A stretch of 64,000 bases of DNA from Brevibacillus reuszeri (GTDB taxonomy: Bacteria > Bacillota > Bacilli > Brevibacillales > Brevibacillaceae). Both the position numbers and the translations under genes were made by a program. Each line of letters starts with the position of its first letter. The stretch's first letter is position 1. Under the pieces are notes generated by a model, which was given only the letters and a program-made list of their open reading frames with translations, did no database searches and was not told the DNA's origin. The DNA lies in contig NZ_LGIQ01000009.1 in NCBI RefSeq assembly GCF_001187725.1, forward strand, positions 1,921,493 to 1,985,492. Reading direction: 5' to 3'. Of this stretch, positions 33,953-42,460 are shown one piece after another.

Positions 33953-34741
33953 ATGAAAAATGCCCACCCCAGCTTTGCTTTGCTTGTGTTTCTTTTACTG
34001 GGCCTGCTCCCGTTTTTGTTCCAGGACCCTCGTGTGCTCGTCATGGTTTGGCTTTTCAATCTGGCGCTGATCGCCAAGCTAGGCTGGAAGCGGTCCATGG
34101 TCAAGGCATACGTACTGGTTGGAGGGATCGGGGCTCTTTTTGCAACGATCACCTGGCTGCCGTTTACAGATGTAGGAACGCCCTATTGGAGCAGCAAGAT
34201 TCCGGTCATACATTACCCGGTTCAAATAACAGATGTGGGTGTCCTGTGGGCGATGGGTATGGGGCTTCGCCTGGCGAATGTAGCGCTTCTGTCGATGTAC
34301 TACCTGTTCACGACTTCTCCGAGAGAGATCGCGATGGGGCTTCGCGGAATTGGCGTACCTTTTTCGATAAGCTTTTTGCTTTCGCTCATTTTCCGTTTTA
34401 TTCCACTTGTCAAAAATGATTTGGCAACGATTCGGGAAGCGCAGATGGTACGGGGCATGTCAACGAGCGAAGGGAGTGTCCCGGAGCGCATCAGGAAGTA
34501 CAGCTTTTTGATGGTCCCGCTGATTTTCAGCTCGCTGAAAAGAGTGCCTTTGATTGCCAATGCCCTGGATGCAAAAGGCTTTCGGATGCGAAACAGCCAG
34601 CATCGTTTTTATCGGAGCAAGCGCTGGCGAGCAGTGGAGGTCGTGATTTTACTCGTCGGGTTTGCTATGTTTGCGACGCTCTTCTATTTTGCGCGTATAC
34701 ACCCTGAACACCTCGGTGTACTGATCCCTGGACGCATTTAA
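33953..34741 (+). CDS. ECF transporter transmembrane component EcfT
   Basis: A 262-residue protein with five or so membrane helices. The coupling helices carry the conserved Ala-Arg-Gly motifs: 'REAQMVRGMSTSEGS' and 'NALDAKGFRMRNSQHRF'. These dock onto the two ATPases. It starts one base after the EcfA' stop. Preceding 'FSISFLLSLIFRFIPLV' is typical of CbiQ/EcfT proteins. Confidence 0.92.
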   Translation: MKNAHPSFALLVFLLLGLLPFLFQDPRVLVMVWLFNLALIAKLGWKRSMVKAYVLVGGIGALFATITWLPFTDVGTPYWSSKIPVIHYPVQITDVGVLWAMGMGLRLANVALLSMYYLFTTSPREIAMGLRGIGVPFSISFLLSLIFRFIPLVKNDLATIREAQMVRGMSTSEGSVPERIRKYSFLMVPLIFSSLKRVPLIANALDAKGFRMRNSQHRFYRSKRWRAVEVVILLVGFAMFATLFYFARIHPEHLGVLIPGRI

Positions 34742-34756
34742 AAAGGAGAGGGATAG

Positions 34757-35608
34757 ATGAATCAAATGATCTTTGGGCGTATCAAGCGGATAGCAGTGGG
34801 AGATGATATGCTCGAATACGGCGTAGCAGGAGCCCACGACGCGCCAGCTCTTCTATTGCTGCACGCGATTCGTAATACGAAGCTGCTGTTTGCGGGTATC
34901 ATGCCAGCTCTAGCAGAAAAATACCGGGTAATTGCTGTTGATCTACGCGGACATGGTCAATCTTCCGTCGCTGAGCCGTATACTTTTGAGCAAATCACAC
35001 GCGATCTGATGTGTGTACTTGAAGCAGAAAAGCTGGATCAGGTAACAATTCTTGCAGCTTCGTTTTCCGCTGTTCCCGCACAAATGCTGGCGGTTCGTGA
35101 GCCGCAACGCATTTCCAGTCTGATTCTACTGGATGGAGGCTACTATTGCTTGGAAGAGGTGCCGGGATTTGATCTGAAAAGCGTAGTTTCCCGATTAGCA
35201 GGGACACGGTTTGCGTCAGTAGAGGATGCCGAACACCAATTTGCTCAAAGATATGATGCGAAATGGATGCCGACGGGCTGGATGCAGGACGAATTGCAGC
35301 ATATGGCGGATGGCAGGTATGGATACAGACTGCCGAAAGCAGCGTTCGCAGCTTATTTTCAGGAATATGCTGCACATAGTACGGAGCAGCTTTTCAAGCA
35401 AATAACCTGCCCTGTCTTATTGCTGCTCGCCGACGAAAAGCTGCTGCCAGATGAGGAGCAGAAGAGGTTTTATCGCGAGGCAGCCCACAGCTATCAGAGG
35501 GCAGTACCACAGGTAATTGTAAAAACGATCCCGGATTCACAGCATTTACTCATGGTGACGAATCCCCAAGAAACACTCAATGAAATAAACCGATTTCTCC
35601 ATAAGTAA
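34757..35608 (+). CDS. Alpha/beta-fold hydrolase, last gene of the ECF operon
   Basis: A 283-residue alpha/beta hydrolase. 'LLLHAIRNTKLLFAGIMPALA' replaces the usual HGxxG, 'VIAVDLRGHGQSS' follows, and the nucleophile elbow is expected at 'VTILAASFSAVPAQMLA', where the usual G-x-S-x-G is altered to A-A-S-F-S. The catalytic His is in 'IPDSQHLLMV'. It begins 15 bases after EcfT behind AAGGAGAG, so it is co-transcribed and may process the imported compound or a precursor. The altered oxyanion and elbow residues make activity uncertain. Confidence 0.85.
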   Translation: MNQMIFGRIKRIAVGDDMLEYGVAGAHDAPALLLLHAIRNTKLLFAGIMPALAEKYRVIAVDLRGHGQSSVAEPYTFEQITRDLMCVLEAEKLDQVTILAASFSAVPAQMLAVREPQRISSLILLDGGYYCLEEVPGFDLKSVVSRLAGTRFASVEDAEHQFAQRYDAKWMPTGWMQDELQHMADGRYGYRLPKAAFAAYFQEYAAHSTEQLFKQITCPVLLLLADEKLLPDEEQKRFYREAAHSYQRAVPQVIVKTIPDSQHLLMVTNPQETLNEINRFLHK

Positions 35609-35639
35609 GGGACAAGCGCGTGATGCTTGTCCCTTTTTT
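35609..35639 (+). terminator. Rho-independent terminator
   Basis: GGGACAAGC pairs with GCTTGTCCC and T6 follows, ending the ECF operon. Confidence 0.92.
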
Positions 35640-35666
35640 GTGCTTACGTATGCGAAAGCAGAAAGA

Positions 35667-36368
35667 TTAATGCTTTGCTTCACGGAAAAGCTTGTCCAAT
35701 TCGGCAGCAGTAGTCTTGTCATGCTTCTTTGCCTGCATGTCCTTTTTTACTTTTTCCAATGCGTCTATTCCTCTTTTGGAGGTAACCATACGCACTTCGG
35801 CATCTGTGCCGTACATACGCTCTACCTGTGCCTTTGCTTGTGTAAAGGTAGCGCCCTGGTCACTTGTTCCGAGCGTGCCAGTTGTGCCATGACCTGTGCC
35901 GGTGGCTCCGTGCGTTTTATCCGAAGGCTCTGACCCTCGATTCGAACTCCCTGCAAAGTTGCTGATGAGATGCGCTTGCATCGGGTCCATTTGGTTGATG
36001 GATTGACTCTTGGCTGTCGATGGCGCGAGGAAAATAACATCGTTGACGATCAGTGCCTGTACACCGTGTACGCCCGCTGCATTCAACTGGGCTTCAAGCT
36101 TGGTCGACGGACCACCAGTATGCATGTGCGAGCTGCCCATGGAGCTGTATAAAGCATGACCCATGCCACTGTAAGTAGTGCCGTGCGAGTTGGTTGTCAG
36201 TTTCTTGTCGCGATCCACACTGGGAATGACGGTATCTCCATGTGCGGCAGGGTGCATTGTCTGTGTGCGAGCCGGGTGCTGTGGCGCTGGAGCCGCCTGG
36301 TTATTGCAGGCAGTTACGAGAAGAGCGAGACCTAGACCTGTAGTACCCATCCATTTTCCGAGCTTCAT
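35667..36368 (-). CDS. YhcN/YlaJ-type sporulation lipoprotein, His/Gly-rich
   Basis: A 233-residue lipoprotein with lipobox VTAC (Cys21). The YhcN/YlaJ domain is recognisable from 'EAQLNAAGVHGVQALIVNDVIFLA' and 'AQVERMYGTDAEVRMVTSKRGIDAL'. Two low-complexity stretches rich in His, Gly, Ser and Thr interrupt it (about residues 35-85 and 140-168), the second with repeated TGTGHGTTGT-type units. Family members are found in the spore membrane or coat. ATG 36368 behind TGGAGGG. His-rich inserts could bind metal, which is inference. Confidence 0.82.
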   Translation of the reverse strand: MKLGKWMGTTGLGLALLVTACNNQAAPAPQHPARTQTMHPAAHGDTVIPSVDRDKKLTTNSHGTTYSGMGHALYSSMGSSHMHTGGPSTKLEAQLNAAGVHGVQALIVNDVIFLAPSTAKSQSINQMDPMQAHLISNFAGSSNRGSEPSDKTHGATGTGHGTTGTLGTSDQGATFTQAKAQVERMYGTDAEVRMVTSKRGIDALEKVKKDMQAKKHDKTTAAELDKLFREAKH

Positions 36369-36525
36369 GGTATCCCTCCAAGATTTTCTTTCTACCTAGC
36401 ACTATCCTGCTTCGAACATCAGAACAGTATGCGTGGTGCTTGTTGGGAAAATTTCTAGAAAATGCGGTTAGTCTGTCGAGAAAAAGCGCAAAACAAAGGA
36501 TAGATGAAAACTGGAGGTGGTAGTG

Positions 36526-37269
36526 TTGGCACAATCTAACGAAAGACAAGAGCAACCAGTATCACGGAGAAACTTCTTGAAAAACACCGGAATGGTGTTG
36601 GGCGGTCTGGTCGTAGGGGGTGTAGCTGGTAGCCTGCTTCGCAAACCGGAAGCACCGCAACAGCCAGGAACGACACCGGCTCCTACTGCCGATTTCAATC
36701 AGGCGCTGATGTACTTTTCTCCGGAACAGTTCAAGGTGGTCGAAGCTGCCTGCGAACGTATTTTTCCTGAGGATGAAATCGGCCCAGGAGCAAAAACACT
36801 TGGGGCTGCCTATTTCATTGATCACCAGCTAGCAGGTGATTGGGGCTTCAATTCACGAGATTACATGCAGGGACCCTTTTTTCCCGGAGAGGCAACTCAA
36901 GGGTATCAAGGGCGCTTAAAACGAAGAGAAATCTTTGATATCGGAATTCAGGAGTTGAACAACTACAGCAACAGTACGCAGCAAAAACGGTTCCACGAGC
37001 TGGCGGCAGAACAACAAGATGCGGTCTTAAAAGCATTTGAATCCGATGAAGTGAAGCTGACCACGATCTCCGCGAGTGCGTTTTTCAAAATGCTTCGTGC
37101 AAGCACGCTGGAAGGTATTTACTCTGACCCGTTGTACGGAGGCAACAAAAACATGGATGGTTGGAAAATGAAAAATTACCCCGGCAACCAGATGGCCTAT
37201 ACCCAGGTGATCGAAAAGGACGAATTTGTCAAAATGGCACCTTTGAGTTTGCGAGATCATCAACATTAA
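36526..37269 (+). CDS. Gluconate 2-dehydrogenase subunit 3 family protein, Tat-exported
   Basis: A 247-residue protein. The twin-arginine signal 'SRRNFLKNTGMVLGGLVVGG' lies at residues 13-32, so it is exported folded, together with its partner. The body matches the small subunit of membrane gluconate/sorbitol-type dehydrogenases: 'FSPEQFKVVEAACERIFPEDE' and 'GPGAKTLGAAYFIDHQLAG', 'QGYQGRLKRREIFDIGIQEL'. TTG 36526 is chosen because GGAGG lies eight bases before it. The flavoprotein subunit follows after 18 bases. No cytochrome c subunit is adjacent. Confidence 0.9.
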   Translation: MAQSNERQEQPVSRRNFLKNTGMVLGGLVVGGVAGSLLRKPEAPQQPGTTPAPTADFNQALMYFSPEQFKVVEAACERIFPEDEIGPGAKTLGAAYFIDHQLAGDWGFNSRDYMQGPFFPGEATQGYQGRLKRREIFDIGIQELNNYSNSTQQKRFHELAAEQQDAVLKAFESDEVKLTTISASAFFKMLRASTLEGIYSDPLYGGNKNMDGWKMKNYPGNQMAYTQVIEKDEFVKMAPLSLRDHQH

Positions 37270-37287
37270 TAAGGGGATACGATAGTC

Positions 37288-39006
37288 ATGGCGAAAAAAT
37301 TGCCCAAAGTGGACGTAGTGATAGTAGGTGTTGGCTGGGGGGGAGGAATTATCGCTTCCGAACTAACCAAGCAGGGATTGACAGTCGTCGGACTGGAACG
37401 CGGAAAAGAGCGTAAAACCGAGGACTATTTTATGGTGCATGACGAGTTGCGTTACGCTCTGCGCTACGAAATGATGCAGGATTTGTCCAAGGAAACCATT
37501 ACATTCCGCAGCAAGACCAGTGTCCGCGCTCTCCCGATGCGGTCGTACGGTTCCTTCCTGATTGGAACTGGCCTTGGCGGGTCAGGTGTGCACTGGAATG
37601 GTCAGACCTTCCGCTTTTTACCTTACGACTTCGAGATTCGCAGTAAAACGATCGAGCGCTACGGGGAAAAGAAAATTCCTGACGGCATGACGATACAGGA
37701 CTGGGGTATTACCTACGATCAATTGGAGCCGTACTTTGACAAATTTGAAAAAATGGCGGGGATCGCTGGCGAGGAAAATCCATTGGGTGGCAAACGCTCC
37801 AGCCCGTATCCGGTTCCGCCAATGAAAAGCACCCCGAGCATGAAAATGTTTGCCGAAGCAACCAAAAAGAAGAGTCTGCATCCGTATATGATGCCATCTG
37901 CCAATCTGTCGCAGGCGTATACCAATCCAGATGGTGTAGCGCGGGCGGCATGCCAGTATTGCGGCTACTGTGAGCGGTTCGGTTGTGAATACGGGGCTAA
38001 AGCAGATCCCGTCGTAACCGTCATACCTGTAGCCAAAAAGTCAGGGAAATTTGAAATCCGCACGCATTCACATGTCCGGCGCATCTTACATACCGGGAAA
38101 AAGGCAACCGGTGTTTTATACACCGATGTTACTACGGGTGAAGAAATCGAACAGCCTGCTGATATCGTCGTGATGACCAGCTATGTATTTAACAACTCAC
38201 GCATTTTGCTCATGTCCAACCTGGGTAAGCCGTATGATCCTGCTACGGGTAAAGGTGTGATCGGCAAAAACTACGCGTACCAGGTCATCCGCGGCGGCGC
38301 AGTCGGCTTTTTTGACAACAAGGAGTTCAATAACTATGCAGGAGCAGGATCACTCGGAATGTGCCTGGACGATTTCAATGGTGACAACTTTGATCATAAA
38401 GACTTGAATTTTATCCACGGGGCAAACATCAGTCTGACCCAAACTGGCCAACGCCCGATTGCCAACAACAAAGTACCAGAAGGGACACCGAGCTGGGGAA
38501 AAGAATTCAAATCTGCCTCGATCAAGTATGCAAACCGTTTTTTATCCGTAGGGGCACAAGGTGCTTGCATGCCTTACCGTCACCACTTCCTCGATCTCGA
38601 CCCAACCTATAAGGATGCGTTTGGAGATCCATTGATGCGAATTACATTTGACTTTGAGGAACAGGACAGACAGCTTGCTGCTTATTGTGCAGACAAGTGT
38701 GGCGAAATCGTCAAGGAGATGGGAGCAGCCGAGAAGCTTGAAATCAACCGCAAGCTTGGACCCTATGATATTACGCCTTACCAGTCGACACATAACACGG
38801 GCGGCGTCATCATGGGCTCATCGCCGGATACCTCCGCGGTCAATACCTACTTGCAAATGTGGGATGCGGAAAATGTATTCGTAGTAGGGGCATCTGCCTT
38901 CCCGCACAATAGCGGCTACAATCCGACAGGGACAATGGGAGCTCTTTCTTATCGGGCGGCAGAGGGAATTTTGAAGTACAGACAGAGTGGTGGCATGCTC
39001 GTATAG
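37288..39006 (+). CDS. GMC-family oxidoreductase (gluconate 2-dehydrogenase large-subunit type)
   Basis: A 572-residue flavoprotein. FAD-binding motif VGVGWGGGIIASELTKQG at the N-terminus and GLGGSGVHWNGQTFRF further on. The C-terminal catalytic region has 'YQSTHNTGGVIMGSSPDTSAVN' and 'VVGASAFPHNSGYNPTGTMG', providing the His and Asn of GMC enzymes. A 'CQYCGYCERFGCEYGAKA' cluster near residue 220 carries four Cys, as in membrane-type gluconate/fructose dehydrogenases. It lacks its own signal and probably piggybacks on the Tat subunit upstream. Substrate likely a sugar acid or polyol. Confidence 0.92.
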   Translation: MAKKLPKVDVVIVGVGWGGGIIASELTKQGLTVVGLERGKERKTEDYFMVHDELRYALRYEMMQDLSKETITFRSKTSVRALPMRSYGSFLIGTGLGGSGVHWNGQTFRFLPYDFEIRSKTIERYGEKKIPDGMTIQDWGITYDQLEPYFDKFEKMAGIAGEENPLGGKRSSPYPVPPMKSTPSMKMFAEATKKKSLHPYMMPSANLSQAYTNPDGVARAACQYCGYCERFGCEYGAKADPVVTVIPVAKKSGKFEIRTHSHVRRILHTGKKATGVLYTDVTTGEEIEQPADIVVMTSYVFNNSRILLMSNLGKPYDPATGKGVIGKNYAYQVIRGGAVGFFDNKEFNNYAGAGSLGMCLDDFNGDNFDHKDLNFIHGANISLTQTGQRPIANNKVPEGTPSWGKEFKSASIKYANRFLSVGAQGACMPYRHHFLDLDPTYKDAFGDPLMRITFDFEEQDRQLAAYCADKCGEIVKEMGAAEKLEINRKLGPYDITPYQSTHNTGGVIMGSSPDTSAVNTYLQMWDAENVFVVGASAFPHNSGYNPTGTMGALSYRAAEGILKYRQSGGMLV

Positions 39007-39043
39007 TTTTTCGCTAAGCTGCAAAAGCCTCTCGCAAGTTTGG

Positions 39044-39075
39044 AAAAAGCCGTAGGGCAATCCGACGGCTTTTTT
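39044..39075 (+). terminator. Rho-independent terminator
   Basis: AAAAAGCCGT pairs with ACGGCTTTTTT, after the GMC oxidoreductase. Confidence 0.88.
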
Positions 39076-39097
39076 GTTGTATCTGCATCCCAAATGC

Positions 39098-39113
39098 TTC
39101 GCATACTTGCGAA
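39098..39113. promoter_or_regulatory. Upstream activator palindrome
   Basis: TTCGCATACTTGCGAA is a 6-4-6 perfect palindrome, 50 bases before the sigma-54 promoter, the position expected for an enhancer-binding-protein site. It is the only such palindrome seen in this gap. Confidence 0.55.
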
Positions 39114-39163
39114 AATATGGAGAGGAACATAAGCATTTTACGCGATTTGAGTGGTTTCTTTCG

Positions 39164-39180
39164 TTGGCACATTCCTTGCT
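39164..39180 (+). promoter_or_regulatory. Sigma-54 (-24/-12) promoter
   Basis: TTGGCACATTCCTTGCT matches the RpoN consensus TGGCAC-N5-TTGCW without mismatch. It lies 41 bases before the PLP-enzyme ATG. A sigma-54 activator gene follows that enzyme, which strengthens the call. Confidence 0.9.
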
Positions 39181-39221
39181 ATGGCAATAGAGAAAAAGAG
39201 CAGACCAAGGGAGAGACGACG

Positions 39222-40433
39222 ATGAAAAACAACAAATGGAAGATGGATACCGCCATTATTCATACCGCACAGACACCATGCCAAAAAACAGGAGCAGTTG
39301 TATCGGCAGTTGTCCCGGCCGTAGCCTATGCTTTTCCTGATGCCGATTCAGCGGCAGCTTGTGTAGCGGGCGAGAGGGCTGGCACGTATTACGGAAGATA
39401 CGGAAATCCAACCATTGCGACGCTGGAAGAAAAGATTGCGGCATTGGAAAACGGGGAAGCAGCTCTTGGTGTGAGCAGCGGAATGGCAGCAATCTCAGGG
39501 GCACTGCTTGCTTTCTTGCAGCATGGCGATCATGTCGTATGTACGCGCGATGTATACGGAGGCAGCTACAAGTTTTTGACTTCACTCGCACCACGCTACG
39601 GCATATCAGCCGATTTTGTAGATTGTACAAATTTGCAGGCAGTCGAACAGGCCTTTTTACCGAATACAAAGGTGCTCTACATCGAAACACCTTCCAATCC
39701 ATGCCTGACTGTGCTCGATATCGCGGCACTGTCCAAGCTTGCCCATGGTCACGGGATTCGGGTTATTGTAGACAATACCTTTATGACGCCGTATTTGCAG
39801 CGGCCACTGGAGCTTGGGGCAGATGTGGTCGTACACAGCGCCACGAAATATATCAATGGACACGGAGATGTGATCGCGGGATTTATCGTAGGAAAAAACG
39901 AGCACATCCAGTTCATGCGCAAGAACATCATGGGAGATTTAGGGCAGAACCTCAATGCCTGGGATGCCTTTTTAATCCTGCGTGGACTAAAGACTCTCGG
40001 GTTGCGCGTCAGACAGCACTGCCAAAATGCAGAGGAAGTCGCACGCTTTTTAGACAATCATCCTGCGATTTCTCACGTGTATTACCCTGGTCTCGCCTCC
40101 CATCCGCAGCATGAGCTTGCCAAGCGCCAAATGAGGGGAATGGGTGGTATTGTTTCCTTTGAGGTAAAGGGTGGCTACGAGGCAGCCAAATCTTTCATTA
40201 ACGCTCTGCGCCTGGCTATGATATCGTTTAGTCTAGGAGACCCTGAAACGCTGGTGCAGCATCCGGCTTCTATGACGCATGCTTCGATCCCAGCAGAGGA
40301 GAGATTGAAGTTTAACATCACGGATGGCTTGATTCGCTTTTCGACAGGCCTGGAGGATGCACAGGATATCATTGCGGATTTGGAGCAAGCACTTGCTGCC
40401 ATTCCAATGATGGGCACAGCGAGCAGGGAGTAA
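39222..40433 (+). CDS. Cys/Met-metabolism PLP enzyme, methionine gamma-lyase type
   Basis: A 403-residue fold-type-I PLP enzyme. 'YYGRYGNPTIATLEEKIAALE' and 'GEAALGVSSGMAAISGALLA' bind substrate and phosphate; PLP lysine is in 'VVVHSATKYINGHGDVIAGF'; 'SLGDPETLVQHPASMTHASI' and 'GLIRFSTGLEDAQDIIADLE' close the fold. Gamma-lyases, gamma-synthases and beta-lyases share these motifs; the complete degradative context (RpoN promoter, linked activator) favours methionine gamma-lyase or cystathionine gamma-lyase over biosynthesis. ATG 39222 follows AAGGGAGAG. Confidence 0.9.
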   Translation: MKNNKWKMDTAIIHTAQTPCQKTGAVVSAVVPAVAYAFPDADSAAACVAGERAGTYYGRYGNPTIATLEEKIAALENGEAALGVSSGMAAISGALLAFLQHGDHVVCTRDVYGGSYKFLTSLAPRYGISADFVDCTNLQAVEQAFLPNTKVLYIETPSNPCLTVLDIAALSKLAHGHGIRVIVDNTFMTPYLQRPLELGADVVVHSATKYINGHGDVIAGFIVGKNEHIQFMRKNIMGDLGQNLNAWDAFLILRGLKTLGLRVRQHCQNAEEVARFLDNHPAISHVYYPGLASHPQHELAKRQMRGMGGIVSFEVKGGYEAAKSFINALRLAMISFSLGDPETLVQHPASMTHASIPAEERLKFNITDGLIRFSTGLEDAQDIIADLEQALAAIPMMGTASRE

Positions 40434-40458
40434 GGAACGTGGCGCAGGAGGGCATGTC

Positions 40459-41922
40459 ATGACACAATTTTCCCGGATTGAGGGATTCATTCAATCGTAC
40501 GCAGACAATATTTCCAAAGTGCTGGGGCTAGACGTCACCATCCTTGATGAGCAGGGGATTCGCGTCAGTGGAACCGGCTACTATCAGGACTTGATTGGTC
40601 TGCCTGCACCGGAGGGCTCGTTCTTTCGCATGATCCTGCAGACCGGGCAGCCGGGTATGATTTTCGATATGAAAAAGAATGAGTCTCAGTGCATGAACTG
40701 CAAGTTTCTGCAGCAATGCCGGGAGCTGGCGACGATCGGCTTTCCCGTACACAAGCGCGAGAAAACTGTCGGAGTCATCGGGATTATTGCCTTTTCACCT
40801 GAGCAAAAAGAAAGAATGCACCATAACTCGGAAAAATGGATGCCTTTTTTGCAGCATACGAGCTCACTCATTGAGCACAAGCTACTGGAGCTGGATGCGG
40901 AGCTGGAAAAGAGCTGTAACATACAGGAGGAAATGCCTCCGGCAGTGATGAATCCTGTTTATTTTGCGCAGCTCATTGGGGCTGAGACTGGTCTGCGAGA
41001 TGTAATCGCCAAGGCGAAGAAGGTGGCAAACAGCATTTCCACTGTGCTCATTCGCGGGGAAAGCGGGACGGGCAAGGAGCTTCTGGCAAAGGCGATTCAC
41101 AGTGAAAGTCAGCGCAGCCGGTATTCGTTTATCGCTATTAACTGTGCAGCGATTCCCGAAGCTCTGCTAGAGAGCGAGCTGTTCGGTTATGAGGGTGGCG
41201 CTTTTACAGGATCCAGACGCGAAGGCAAGCCGGGAAAATTTGAATTAGCGCATAGGGGAACGATTTTTTTGGATGAAGTAGGGGATATTCCACTTTCTCT
41301 ACAGCCAAAGCTGCTACGTGTTCTCCAGGAAAAAACGGTTGACCGGGTAGGGGGCATCAAAACCTTTGGCATCGATGTGCGTGTGATCGCAGCCACTCAT
41401 CGAGACTTGGAGAGTATGGTGAGGGAAGGCACGTTTCGGGAGGATTTGTATTACCGGCTGAACGTTATCCCGTTACGGTTAAAGCCATTGCGTGAACGCA
41501 GAGAAGATATACCTCTCTACCTGCAGCATTTTCTCTATCGATACCGGACCTTGCTGCAAAAGAGTGGGCTTGCTCTGGATGCTGGTCTGTCCAAGTGGCT
41601 TGCTTCGTACGAGTGGCCGGGAAATATTCGTCAATTGGAAAACGCGGTAGAATATATGGTCAATATGGCAGAGGATACGACGATTTCACGTGAGGATTTG
41701 CCGGAATATCTTCATCTGGACGGTTGTGATCAGATGGATGCGGGTTATTCAGGAGAGAAGGTTCAAGGGCTGGAACAGAGAATGTACCAGTACGAAAAAG
41801 CGATTCTGGAGCAATTTTTTGCTGATCCGCACTACTGTCAGGACAAAGCCTTGATTGCGGATACATTGCAAATTAGTCTGTCCACGCTTTACAGGAAGAT
41901 GGAAAAATACGGCTTGGTGTAA
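40459..41922 (+). CDS. Sigma-54-dependent enhancer-binding regulator
   Basis: A 487-residue activator. Residues 1-150 are a sensory domain with a CxxCx5C cluster (Cys78, Cys81, Cys87) reminiscent of metal or redox sensing; a second pair may lie elsewhere in the fold. Residues 165-395 are the AAA+ domain: Walker A GESGTGKEL, the sigma-54 contact GAFTGS, Walker B GTIFLDEVGD, and 'ATHRDLESMVREGTFREDLY'. A Fis-type helix-turn-helix ends the protein ('KALIADTLQISLSTLYRKME'). It lies 25 bases after the PLP enzyme and is likely its activator, possibly autoregulated from the same RpoN promoter. Confidence 0.95.
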   Translation: MTQFSRIEGFIQSYADNISKVLGLDVTILDEQGIRVSGTGYYQDLIGLPAPEGSFFRMILQTGQPGMIFDMKKNESQCMNCKFLQQCRELATIGFPVHKREKTVGVIGIIAFSPEQKERMHHNSEKWMPFLQHTSSLIEHKLLELDAELEKSCNIQEEMPPAVMNPVYFAQLIGAETGLRDVIAKAKKVANSISTVLIRGESGTGKELLAKAIHSESQRSRYSFIAINCAAIPEALLESELFGYEGGAFTGSRREGKPGKFELAHRGTIFLDEVGDIPLSLQPKLLRVLQEKTVDRVGGIKTFGIDVRVIAATHRDLESMVREGTFREDLYYRLNVIPLRLKPLRERREDIPLYLQHFLYRYRTLLQKSGLALDAGLSKWLASYEWPGNIRQLENAVEYMVNMAEDTTISREDLPEYLHLDGCDQMDAGYSGEKVQGLEQRMYQYEKAILEQFFADPHYCQDKALIADTLQISLSTLYRKMEKYGLV

Positions 41923-41965
41923 AAAACAGCCATCCTTCGGTTAAAGTGAAGGTATGGCTGTTTTG
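41923..41965. terminator. Bidirectional terminator
   Basis: AACAGCCAT pairs with ATGGCTGTT, A-run on one side and T-run on the other, between convergent genes. Confidence 0.85.
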
Positions 41966-41976
41966 CTTCTATGTAA

Positions 41977-42306
41977 CTAGTTAGCAACGGGGCGAGGTTC
42001 TTTTACAGCTTTCAGCTCGTAATGTCCGCTTTTGGAGCTGATAATATATTCAGGGCGAGGTTTTCCTCGCGATTGTCTGTGACCCTCCAGATGTGGCTCG
42101 CTAAGCTCCCACTGCTTCCACATTTCTTTGGATTCCCATCGAATCATGACCACGACTTCTTCTTCGCCTTTGCGCGACTTTTGTACCATTATGCTCAAAT
42201 CTACAAATCCGGGAGCTTCCTCGACTACTCCTGGTGCACTAAACTTTTTAATAATGTTGTCCGCATAGCCTTCTTGAACAACAATCGTTTTTATTTCCAT
42301 CATCAT
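41977..42306 (-). CDS. Antibiotic-biosynthesis-monooxygenase-fold protein, HmoA/IsdG-like
   Basis: A 109-residue ABM-fold protein. 'TIVVQEGYADNIIKKFSAPG' and 'GFVDLSIMVQKSRKGEEEVVV' form the ferredoxin-like half, then 'IRWESKEMWKQWELSEPHLEGHR' resembles the heme-contact helix of IsdG/HmoA enzymes (WxS...W...S..xxxH). The Fur-box promoter fits a role in heme breakdown for iron. Start at the second or first Met cannot be settled (MMMEIK). It is alone in its transcript. Confidence 0.82.
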   Translation of the reverse strand: MMMEIKTIVVQEGYADNIIKKFSAPGVVEEAPGFVDLSIMVQKSRKGEEEVVVMIRWESKEMWKQWELSEPHLEGHRQSRGKPRPEYIISSKSGHYELKAVKEPRPVAN

Positions 42307-42345
42307 AGACGAAACACCTCTCTTCTAGTGAATCCCATCCTTCTC

Positions 42346-42374
42346 ATAGTAGTGAGATGGATTATCATTGTCAA
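42346..42374 (-). promoter_or_regulatory. Promoter with overlapping Fur box
   Basis: On the minus strand TTGACA (42369-42374) and TACTAT (42346-42351) are 17 bases apart. The 19-mer at 42354-42372 (plus strand GAGATGGATTATCATTGTC) matches 15 of 19 positions of the classical Fur consensus when read on the minus strand. It covers the spacer, so iron-loaded Fur should repress. Confidence 0.75.
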
Positions 42375-42460
42375 TGAAAATTAGCCCACAATTTGGAAAA
42401 ACAAAAACAGCGGCCCCCTAGTAGTCGCTGTTCATGTATGTAAAAAGGATAAGTGCAGGA

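Noticed and set aside
33367..34152. 261-codon minus-strand frame opposite ecfA'-ecfT
   Set aside because: Antisense shadow without start signals; the plus-strand ECF genes are unambiguous.
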